Shown one piece after another: positions 45,117-52,981 of a stretch of DNA of 64,000 bases (position 1 is the first letter of the stretch; each line of letters begins with the position of its first letter). The position numbers and the translations under genes are program-made. The stretch is from Chitinispirillum alkaliphilum. Its GTDB lineage: Bacteria; Fibrobacterota; Chitinivibrionia; Chitinivibrionales; Chitinispirillaceae. Below the pieces are notes generated by a model. That model was not told the origin of the DNA. It did no database searches and saw nothing but the letters and a program-made list of their open reading frames with translations. The stretch lies in contig LDWW01000006.1 in the NCBI GenBank assembly GCA_001045525.1, positions 80,030 to 144,029 of the forward strand. Reading direction: 5' to 3'.

Positions 45117-47116
45117 TTTTGTGTCCTCTTTTCTACTTTGATCAGAGGCACAATTACTTCCTCGATAGCAACACCTCCATGCCCGACAATTGAGTCGCCC
45201 TCATTAACAAATGCATCATTCCCAGTAGCAACTAATGGGAAATATTCGTCAGGCAGACCCGATGGCTGCCATTCCCGTGCGGAGGTAAATGTTGAAGAGA
45301 TACGTGAGCGCAGTTCCGGTGTTGGATATATGCGAACTCTTTCTCCACGACTCTCTGCAATCGCCCCTTCTGTTGGTCGTCCTTTCCCGCTCGACTCTAT
45401 GTTGCCGTGGTCTGAAGTTATCCAGATTTCATAGCCATGATTGCTAAGATAATTAATAAGTGAAATCAGGTATTCCCCTCTGCACCATTGGTCTATCTGG
45501 TTATGCATGCCTGCAGCTCCGAGCTGCATCCCATGCATGATCTTATCCACTTTATCTATCACCAAACCAACAACCTTGGTTTGTGCCGGGTTGATTAAAC
45601 TATCCATCGCGACTTCGGCATCACCATCTCCGAGACTGCGTTTATACGCTATATCCATCTTCGAAACGTCATGGCTTTGCCAAAACTGTTTCCACAACTT
45701 CTCTTCGCTGTTTGTTGAGTTAATTGAAGACGGGAAATAGATGGGCGGCTTGCCTGAAAATATGGCTTGTCGTGAGACAGACGTAAGCGTAGGTATCCAC
45801 GCAAACGTTGCTGACTCTCGCAGAACAAGATCACTGTTTTGTTTCTGGATTATGTTTCGAACTGTTACCCATTGATCCAGCGAAAGACCATCTATAACCA
45901 CCAGCGCGGCCTTTTTGCCCTTTTGGTCTTCTTCAATATATCGAGCCAGGTGTCGCGGTACATGGTGCAACATTGCCGGAGCTGAGGGCGGTAGATTTAT
46001 CAGGCTGGCATAATGAGTTTCCAACCAATCTGCAAAGATGCCATTCAGCCTCTGGCCTGTTCCACAATAACGTTTTTTATGCTCAACATTGCTCGCCGTA
46101 TGTATAAGCGATGAAAGCTCCGCCCATTTCATGGCGAACGCAATCCAGTCAGTGTATCTCGAATCCATCGATAAGTCGGCTGCATCAACAATATCAAACA
46201 GTCGCGAAATCCTGAGATCCTCGCAGTCTGGTTTGGCTGTTGAAATACCGCTTAAAATCCAAGAGTCTTTCGCTATATCTATGCCGGGCAGGTCGACCGG
46301 TGTAAGTTTCCCCTCTACAAATAGGTTATCGATATAAACTCGTATATCCTGATGGTCGAATGGAAGTGCCACAGGCCCTTGGACCTTTAAAAAAGAGGCT
46401 TCAGAATCTTCTTTGACCTGTTTATCTTGTTTGAGATTTTCAAGGAATATTGGCCAGCGTTCCTGAATAAATGCAAAAAACTGTTCTGCATCCGGAATAA
46501 TTTGAGACAGACTCCAGCCTCTAAAATTGCCGCTGCTTTCAAAAACGTCAACCAACCTGTCTGCCAGCATCGCTGGCATTGCAGAATTCCCGTAGTGCAG
46601 GCGCAACAAAAAGCGGAAAAGCTCAACTTCTGTGGAAATGAGTTCTGCTGCCACTCCAAATACATGTCGAAGGATAAAATCCTTAGTGGCGTTATCACCC
46701 ATGCGGTCGGGATTTGTTTTCTTTTGGGCATCAAACAGTGAATCCAGAAGGCTGCGATCAAGCTGCTCAACAACTGGATAGCTCATGTTGGGGAAAAGAT
46801 CTCCCAAGCTGAAAGACAGCTTCCTTCCGGCCTGAAGCAGGTCATAAGGCAAGACCGTCAATTCTGCGTCCTGTAATCTTAAAATCACAATAAGATCGGT
46901 GTGCTCGCCCTGGTCCCAAATAGATCGATATTTTGATTCATAGGCATATCTGAACTCAATCGCGTCATTAAACTCTATGAGATCAAACCCACGGTCTCTC
47001 AGCTCCATTGCCAGTTTTTCTTCAGTTAACAGGCAATCTGGATCAGATACCAGCGTTAGTTTGGCAACATTCGGCACAAAATCTACAAGGATGGTGTTTC
47101 GCCAGCTCACTTGCAT
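45113..47116 (-). CDS. pglZ: PglZ, alkaline-phosphatase-superfamily BREX protein
   Basis: 667 residues from ATG 47116, which has GAGGTGG six nt upstream; a start 36 nt earlier has no such support. The N-terminal half is helical and family-specific. The catalytic domain begins with AALVVIDGLSLDQW near 403 (metal-binding Asp) and includes ITSDHGNIESSGKGRPTEG near 567 and VGHGGVAIEEVIVPLI close to the C-terminus, the usual superfamily metal ligands. PglZ is present in all BREX types and is needed for defence. It overlaps the MBL gene upstream by 10 nt and brxA downstream by 4 nt. Confidence 0.9.
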   Translation of the reverse strand: MQVSWRNTILVDFVPNVAKLTLVSDPDCLLTEEKLAMELRDRGFDLIEFNDAIEFRYAYESKYRSIWDQGEHTDLIVILRLQDAELTVLPYDLLQAGRKLSFSLGDLFPNMSYPVVEQLDRSLLDSLFDAQKKTNPDRMGDNATKDFILRHVFGVAAELISTEVELFRFLLRLHYGNSAMPAMLADRLVDVFESSGNFRGWSLSQIIPDAEQFFAFIQERWPIFLENLKQDKQVKEDSEASFLKVQGPVALPFDHQDIRVYIDNLFVEGKLTPVDLPGIDIAKDSWILSGISTAKPDCEDLRISRLFDIVDAADLSMDSRYTDWIAFAMKWAELSSLIHTASNVEHKKRYCGTGQRLNGIFADWLETHYASLINLPPSAPAMLHHVPRHLARYIEEDQKGKKAALVVIDGLSLDQWVTVRNIIQKQNSDLVLRESATFAWIPTLTSVSRQAIFSGKPPIYFPSSINSTNSEEKLWKQFWQSHDVSKMDIAYKRSLGDGDAEVAMDSLINPAQTKVVGLVIDKVDKIMHGMQLGAAGMHNQIDQWCRGEYLISLINYLSNHGYEIWITSDHGNIESSGKGRPTEGAIAESRGERVRIYPTPELRSRISSTFTSAREWQPSGLPDEYFPLVATGNDAFVNEGDSIVGHGGVAIEEVIVPLIKVEKRTQK

Positions 47117-48258
47117 GAACACCACCTCGTACCTTTTGTTCTCTGCCAACACCCTTTTCTGGAATGCAGTTTTACTGTATTTTTAGGATGTGTTCCGCAA
47201 TTGCACAATGTGCAGCACCTATTTTGTTGTTTTTTTAAACTTGTTCCAGGACGATTCCTGGATTTACAGTCACTTCTAATCCAAATAGGAAATAAACCAG
47301 AATTTAACCATCCATTAACTACATAGTATGCATTTCTATTGTGCTCAGATCCGTGATGCGGACTAGTAACTATAATTGGCCCCCTTCGGGGCAAATATGC
47401 CGGCAGCTTGAAATTTAAATCAGAATCTGCAGTAAAGAGTACAGCTGGTTCGCTCTTATTCTCTGGGCTATAAAATACCAGTGACTCTTTATTTGCGGTT
47501 GATAACGAGAGAAACTGCAAGGCATCAATATTTATTGCCTTCACTGAAGCGATTTCTTTTGCGTACACTGACTCAAATTTCCCAGTTTCTCCACCAGAAG
47601 CTGTGTTTCCAAACTCAAAAAAACGGATTTTGCAACCACGGTGGTAGGCAAGTTCAGTTATTTCCCGGATATTTTTAGCGGCTTCAATTGATTGCCAAAA
47701 GATAGGGAACAAATTCTTATGTTTGCGATTTATCCTATGAGGATAATCAAAGTAAAAAGGTTCAAAATCAGGGCAGTCTAAAAAGATTTCAAAAAACTCA
47801 GAGGGAAAATGTTTCGATTCCTCAATTACGCTGCCAAGCTCAAATTCATTAGCTTTGTTATCGCTAATAACTTTGTTTATTTCACTCCTTCTATAAATGC
47901 CTTCTAGCGAGATAACATTGTCATTATCCTTGCATTTGCAGATATTTTCAACTAACTCTCTACAAAAGATGTGGGGTTTTGCAAATAGATCTTTCATGCG
48001 ATAGGTCCAAGAACCAGGCAACCAAACCTCTTTTATTGTTCCTTCCCAATTCTCTAACAAACCAGCAACCCCATTTGCATGATCTGCGTCATTGTGAGTA
48101 CAAACCAGAACATCTAAATAATCAGTCCTACATATTGAGCTCATCCATTGTAAGATAGCTGACTTGCTCTTACCTCCATCCACAAGTACTCGCAAATCTT
48201 TTTTTTCTAGATAGAAGGCATCACCTTGCCCAACTGGTAAAGCAATAAACTTGCTCAT
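47107..48258 (-). CDS. ComEC-like metallo-beta-lactamase-fold protein inserted in the BREX operon
   Basis: 383 residues. Opens with FIALPVGQGDAFYLE, then LVDGGKSKSAILQW, and the metal motif VCTHNDADHANG (residues 52-63), the HxDADH form shared with the hydrolase domain of ComEC/Rec2. Near the C-terminus VTSPHHGSEHNR supplies a further ligand, followed by a Cys-rich WIRSDCKSR...RCCTLCNCGTHP region. No membrane helices, so it is a soluble stand-alone hydrolase; nucleic acid or a nucleotide is the likely substrate by analogy. It overlaps brxHII by 4 nt and pglZ by 10 nt, so it is part of the operon, although it is not a standard BREX type 3 gene. Confidence 0.82.
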   Translation of the reverse strand: MSKFIALPVGQGDAFYLEKKDLRVLVDGGKSKSAILQWMSSICRTDYLDVLVCTHNDADHANGVAGLLENWEGTIKEVWLPGSWTYRMKDLFAKPHIFCRELVENICKCKDNDNVISLEGIYRRSEINKVISDNKANEFELGSVIEESKHFPSEFFEIFLDCPDFEPFYFDYPHRINRKHKNLFPIFWQSIEAAKNIREITELAYHRGCKIRFFEFGNTASGGETGKFESVYAKEIASVKAINIDALQFLSLSTANKESLVFYSPENKSEPAVLFTADSDLNFKLPAYLPRRGPIIVTSPHHGSEHNRNAYYVVNGWLNSGLFPIWIRSDCKSRNRPGTSLKKQQNRCCTLCNCGTHPKNTVKLHSRKGCWQRTKGTRWCSCK

Positions 48259-51125
48259 GATTTCTTACTCCAAATATTCAACATTAACAGCGGCCGCATT
48301 TCCGGTACTATCTGCCGGGCGGATTTAAGCTCGCTGCGCCATTGTAATTCGTCCTCTTCCAGACGGGCCAGCCTGAACTGTCGAACTTCAGGCAGCCCCA
48401 ACCGGTCGATGGCTTTACGGCGTGATGCAAAGGCAATCATGCCGCGCTCTTCTTCACGGGCCACTGTAGCGAAATGAGCCTCCTGCATCGTCTCAAAAAG
48501 CTCCTGACCGACCTGTTCGGCTGCAGACAGAAGTTTTTCGCCAACCACAATGGACTCATCAGAATCTTTCAGGCTGTCAATGCGGAGATCATCGGTTAAC
48601 AACTGGTCCCATATATGTCTTGCGGTGGGCATGAACATCTTTCCTTCATTGCTCATGAAAACCGGGAGGTAGCTTCGTCTTGTCAGAGGGATTCTGCTCT
48701 GAGAGTCGGCCGGTTGCTCCACAGAAATGCGGATTTCAAAAAGGCCCCACAGACCTGAAACGGTTTTAGGGAGTCCGTTTATAGATACACAAGGCAAAGG
48801 CTGCCCGGGAATAAACTGAGGCAGATTCATGGCCAAGCCGCGAATCCGGGCATTTGCAAGTGACAGGAGATTCCCATTGGTTGAAGTGTCTCTGGATTGG
48901 AAAACAGCGCTTTGCACCTTTTCACCATCCGGCCATGTAAAATTCCAGCCGAGCAGATCCTTTTCCAGTTTACACTCTTTGGTTTGCAGATAATGCGTTG
49001 TCATCTGCTCTATCCAGTGCGGCAGAGGATGGCTGCGCAGTTTTTCAGCTGCCGGTAAGTCCGGCTCTTCAGATATTCCAAAAACAGCACATTGCTCCCG
49101 AATCTGCAGCATCTCTTCCTGAAGATTCTGCACTGTCTGATTGACCTCGGTATCCGGATCGGCGTCCTCCATAATGACATGAGTCATCATCTTTTCGATT
49201 ATCTCTCCAGACAGTGAGGTATCCAGAATGTCGTTGGCTTTATCGATGCCCATTTCATCGAGAATGATGGAAAGCTTGGTTTGAAGCACCTCCCGCACCC
49301 GGCCTTCAACTGAGTTTTCATAAACGAAATTTACCGCCCGGACTATTTTGCTTTGACCAATACGGTCAACACGACCGATCCGCTGTTCGATACGCATCGG
49401 ATTCCATGGTAAATCGTAATTAACCACCACATTGCAGAATTGAAGGTTCAAACCTTCACCACCGGCATCTGTTGCTATAAGAACCCGGGCATTATCTCGA
49501 AAATCGCGCTGAGCCATCCGTCGTTCATCCATGCTCATGGAGCCGTTCAAGATGGCACAAGGGATGCCTCGTTCTTCAAGGAAGGTTCGCAGCATTGCCT
49601 GCGTTGGAACAAATTCAGTGAAAATCAACAATTTCAGCTGATCGTCATTTTCCTCTCCCTGCAGTTGAAAGATGAGGTTCATCAGCGCTTCGGTTTTCAT
49701 ATCCGGTCCGGCCATTTCTGCAGCCCGGGCGAGATCCAACAGAGCGTTGACTTCCGCCAACTCACTGGTTCTGCCTGATTCATCCACTTCAACCAGCAGG
49801 TCCAGCTGCATCTGGCCGTCAAGATCTGGGAAGTCCTCTAACTCTTCTTCGCCAAGGGAGGTTCGAGTCTCTTGCAAATTCTCCAGCACCTGCAGTCTTC
49901 GCTCCAGCGTGCAGCGGATGGCGTGAGAGCTTGAAGTGACAATTCGCTGAAGAAGAACCATCAGGAAACCGATATGCGGTTTGCGATCCTTAACCGCACG
50001 GTTATAGCCTTCTTTTACGTAGTCAGTGACTGCTTCGTACAATGCCACCTGTGCCGGGTTCCGTTCCAGATCCACACCCAGCGTCTGTGTAGTGCGTGGC
50101 CGGAAAAGCGGTTTTCCGTCTGCCGTCACTGCTTTGCGTTTTTCGGTCCGTATTATAAAATCGGATACTCTGTCCCGGGTCACGCTTTCTAAATCAGGGA
50201 AAGCCATCGGATCGAGTAAACTCATTAAGCGCTGAAAAGCATCGGATTTCCCTTGGTGAGGTGTTGCCGACAAAAGCAGGAGATACGGTGCCGCCTCGGC
50301 AAGCCCTTGCCCGAGTTTATAACGGGCCACCTGATCGGTACTGCCGCCCATTCGGTGGGACTCGTCCACCACAATTAAATCCCATTGGCCCTGGACCAAC
50401 CTTTCGTAGCGATTCCGGTTGTACGCCTGAATCTTTTCTTTTGACCAGCCTCTGCGGCGTGTCAGCTGTTTGACAGCATCCAGAGTCACGATGGCCTGAG
50501 GAAACCGCATCCATGGGTTGTAATCACTTGTATGGTCTGTTTCCCCGCTGATGTACTGACCCGGGCGTTCCAGTCTCTCCAAGGCATCCAGATCGCCCGG
50601 GTTAACCAGAGAAAAGGATTCATTGAAATGGGTGTCCATTTCAGCCACCCACTGCATAGCCAGACTCTTTGGAGCCACTACCAAGGTTCGGCGCACCAGC
50701 CCGCGTAATTTTAACTCGCGCAAAACAAGCCCGGCTTCGATGGTTTTTCCAAGACCGACCTCATCAGCCAGCAGGTAGCGCACGCGATCGCCGGATATGG
50801 CCCGGGATAGTGCGTGGATCTGGTGTGGCAGCGGGATCACGTTGGACTCCATGGGAGCGAGCAACACATGCCCGTCGGATGCGCTGGATGAGCCTTCCAA
50901 AACCTCAGCCACTTTGGCCGCTGCTGAGATATAGGCTACCCGGTGGCTTTCTGTTTTCGGATCCCAATCACTCGACAACGGCTGCAGGTCAGATTGTGGA
51001 ACACGCACAACGGCATCCTGATTCGGCAACCAAACACGACATACCGTCTGCCCCCACAAGGTCTGTTCTTCGATGAGCTTGCAGACGCTTTTGTGAATTG
51101 TGCTGTATTTCCATATATTATTCAT
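48255..51125 (-). CDS. brxHII: BrxHII, Swi2/Snf2-type helicase of BREX
   Basis: 956 residues from ATG 51125, nine nt after GAGGA; a TTG two codons upstream is the alternative. Motif I LLADEVGLGKTIEAG lies near 120-132, motif II VVDESHR near 254, motif III LLLSATPHQGKSD near 285, and the C-terminal RecA lobe has QQRIGRVDRIGQ-type motif VI near 600. The remaining 300 residues are a family-specific extension. Such helicases accompany BREX type 3 in place of other BrxH forms. The gene starts about 77 nt after the AlbA_2 gene, the only real gap in the operon, and overlaps the MBL gene by 4 nt. Confidence 0.88.
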   Translation of the reverse strand: MNNIWKYSTIHKSVCKLIEEQTLWGQTVCRVWLPNQDAVVRVPQSDLQPLSSDWDPKTESHRVAYISAAAKVAEVLEGSSSASDGHVLLAPMESNVIPLPHQIHALSRAISGDRVRYLLADEVGLGKTIEAGLVLRELKLRGLVRRTLVVAPKSLAMQWVAEMDTHFNESFSLVNPGDLDALERLERPGQYISGETDHTSDYNPWMRFPQAIVTLDAVKQLTRRRGWSKEKIQAYNRNRYERLVQGQWDLIVVDESHRMGGSTDQVARYKLGQGLAEAAPYLLLLSATPHQGKSDAFQRLMSLLDPMAFPDLESVTRDRVSDFIIRTEKRKAVTADGKPLFRPRTTQTLGVDLERNPAQVALYEAVTDYVKEGYNRAVKDRKPHIGFLMVLLQRIVTSSSHAIRCTLERRLQVLENLQETRTSLGEEELEDFPDLDGQMQLDLLVEVDESGRTSELAEVNALLDLARAAEMAGPDMKTEALMNLIFQLQGEENDDQLKLLIFTEFVPTQAMLRTFLEERGIPCAILNGSMSMDERRMAQRDFRDNARVLIATDAGGEGLNLQFCNVVVNYDLPWNPMRIEQRIGRVDRIGQSKIVRAVNFVYENSVEGRVREVLQTKLSIILDEMGIDKANDILDTSLSGEIIEKMMTHVIMEDADPDTEVNQTVQNLQEEMLQIREQCAVFGISEEPDLPAAEKLRSHPLPHWIEQMTTHYLQTKECKLEKDLLGWNFTWPDGEKVQSAVFQSRDTSTNGNLLSLANARIRGLAMNLPQFIPGQPLPCVSINGLPKTVSGLWGLFEIRISVEQPADSQSRIPLTRRSYLPVFMSNEGKMFMPTARHIWDQLLTDDLRIDSLKDSDESIVVGEKLLSAAEQVGQELFETMQEAHFATVAREEERGMIAFASRRKAIDRLGLPEVRQFRLARLEEDELQWRSELKSARQIVPEMRPLLMLNIWSKKS

Positions 51126-51131
51126 AGACAA

Positions 51132-51202
51132 CGATCCTCATCGACATAGTCAGAGCCCAGTGACTAAGTCGCTTTAAAATCGACGCCAACTTAGTCACAA
51201 GC
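51132..51202 (-). promoter_or_regulatory. Inverted/direct repeats in the only wide gap of the BREX operon
   Basis: On the minus strand GTGACTAAG occurs twice, separated by CTT or similar, and is followed about 20 nt later by its complement CTTAGTCAC. Either direct repeat can pair with the complement (9-bp stem). Possible attenuator, internal operator or RNA-processing site. Confidence 0.45.
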
Positions 51203-52981
51203 TTAGTCACTCGACTCCTCCCATATTTTCAAGAGCCTGAAACCGTGCTCAGAAATGACATATTTCTGATTGCTGGCCTTGGGATTTTCAGGGTTTGTCA
51301 TTCTAACCAAACCTAAAACAATTAACGGATCTAATGCCTTACGCTTAAAATAGGTTCTATTGCTAAACCCAAACTTATTTTGAATCTCGGTCATAGATTT
51401 TGGAACAGTGCAAAACGCTATCGTATCGCGTTGACCATCAGAAATTTCATCAATTGAGATTGCTTCAGCGGGGGCGGAAGTTTCTGTGGGCTCTGATTCA
51501 GTATTTTGTGAGCCCACAAATTTTTCCCATAAATGGTCCACAACGGCCAGATTTGACTGATCGACCCACTTCAAAAGAACCTGAACAACAAGGTGATCAG
51601 CAATCTCCTTGCATTGCTTTGATGTAGCATTGGTGACAGCTTTGATATCGGTAAGAGAAGTTTTGCCGGTTTGACAAGCATAGGCAAAAACCTTGGCATT
51701 CACCTCTGAAAGATGTACACCGATGGAGCTCTGAAACAGAACCTGCTCTTCAGATAAGAGTTTTTCTTTGGCGAGAATCAGTTCAAACGTCTTTTCGGAT
51801 TTATCATTGTTCACTTCCGGCGGAACATTGCCGAGGTCAGCCCAACTTTGGAAAATGGACCGTATCCCGGTGCCAGCCTGATCACTTAAACCAATTCTTC
51901 GAAAAGCATTAACAATGGCAGGGTTTCTGACTTCTTTGGTTCCCGGCTCTAGTAGCTCTTCCTTTGTTGCAAAGGCGTCTCCCGGATTCTTAAAAATTGT
52001 GCGATCAACGAAAAACTGAACCACAGGCATTCTGGTATGGTCACCATAGTCCTGATGCATGAGCAAATTTATGGCGGATTCTCGGAAAGTTATATAATCT
52101 GGCGGGTTATCTCCTCGCCTCATTGTTGATCCATCAACAGAAAATGGCTTTTCACTGATGCGTGAATATTTTTCTAAGAGTCCCAGCCATGTCTGAATCA
52201 GGTTTTCTTCAAAAACTTCTCTGTCATCCCATCGTTTTTCTGGAATCCATTCCTCAAACCTTGTGTTTATTCTTTGGTAATCCACAATTGCGCGGGGAAC
52301 AACTTGGCGCACATATCGCGCTTTGCCGAAAAATAGAACAGCAGCTCTGGTGGGGGTTGTTTTTCCGGAAATTTCTTTCAAAAAGCCCCATTCAAGCAAA
52401 AAATCCGCATCGGATAAGGTTTCATGACGCCCAGGATGTTTCTGATTAAAGATATTTCTGTACCACCTCACAGAACCTTCGTCATAAAAGTTGTCAGCTG
52501 AAAAATCAGAAAGTGCCTCACTGTCATAGCGCTCCGTTGAAGCATCCCTAAGCAAACGATGAATTTCATCTTGGGTACATTTCACATCACATGCCCCTTT
52601 CCGAAGATAGGACCGTGTAATCGTTCCGTTCAAATATACCGGTTTTTGGGTTCTTGATGATTCCGGAATATAAAAGACCAAAAGGTCCTTACTCTCTATG
52701 GTGTGCAGATTTTCCTGAACATCGACTGGCTGGTTTATTTTTTCTTTTTGTCTCAGACTGGTAAGGAAATCATTTTGAATCTTGTCTACATCTATGACAC
52801 CAACAACCTCGAAATCAGAGCCATCCTTTTTTACGCCAAAAACAAGGTGGCCACCTTCCGTATTAGCAAAAGCAGAGACAGATTCATAAGCACTTTTAGG
52901 AATTGCTGTTCGGGCTTCCTTAAACTCAACATCCTTCCACTCATGTTGATTAAGAAGCTCTAAAATTTCTTGTTCCGTCAC
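51203..52981 (-). CDS. AlbA_2 (Schlafen-type) putative ATP-binding protein, second
   Basis: 592 residues from a GTG whose first base overlaps the pglXI stop (TAGTG). AlbA_2 domain at about 15-140: WKDVEFKEA, SVSAFANTEGGHLVFGVK and the closing TITRSYLRKG. The central region carries the HATPase_c_4-like signatures RESAINLLMHQDYGDH and KNPGDAF, then GLSDQAGTGIRSIFQSW. A winged-helix-like tail follows to the C-terminus. Such proteins are often embedded in restriction and BREX loci as accessory or regulatory components; biochemical role unknown. The coupling to pglXI suggests stoichiometric expression with the methyltransferase. Confidence 0.85.
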   Translation of the reverse strand: MTEQEILELLNQHEWKDVEFKEARTAIPKSAYESVSAFANTEGGHLVFGVKKDGSDFEVVGVIDVDKIQNDFLTSLRQKEKINQPVDVQENLHTIESKDLLVFYIPESSRTQKPVYLNGTITRSYLRKGACDVKCTQDEIHRLLRDASTERYDSEALSDFSADNFYDEGSVRWYRNIFNQKHPGRHETLSDADFLLEWGFLKEISGKTTPTRAAVLFFGKARYVRQVVPRAIVDYQRINTRFEEWIPEKRWDDREVFEENLIQTWLGLLEKYSRISEKPFSVDGSTMRRGDNPPDYITFRESAINLLMHQDYGDHTRMPVVQFFVDRTIFKNPGDAFATKEELLEPGTKEVRNPAIVNAFRRIGLSDQAGTGIRSIFQSWADLGNVPPEVNNDKSEKTFELILAKEKLLSEEQVLFQSSIGVHLSEVNAKVFAYACQTGKTSLTDIKAVTNATSKQCKEIADHLVVQVLLKWVDQSNLAVVDHLWEKFVGSQNTESEPTETSAPAEAISIDEISDGQRDTIAFCTVPKSMTEIQNKFGFSNRTYFKRKALDPLIVLGLVRMTNPENPKASNQKYVISEHGFRLLKIWEESSD

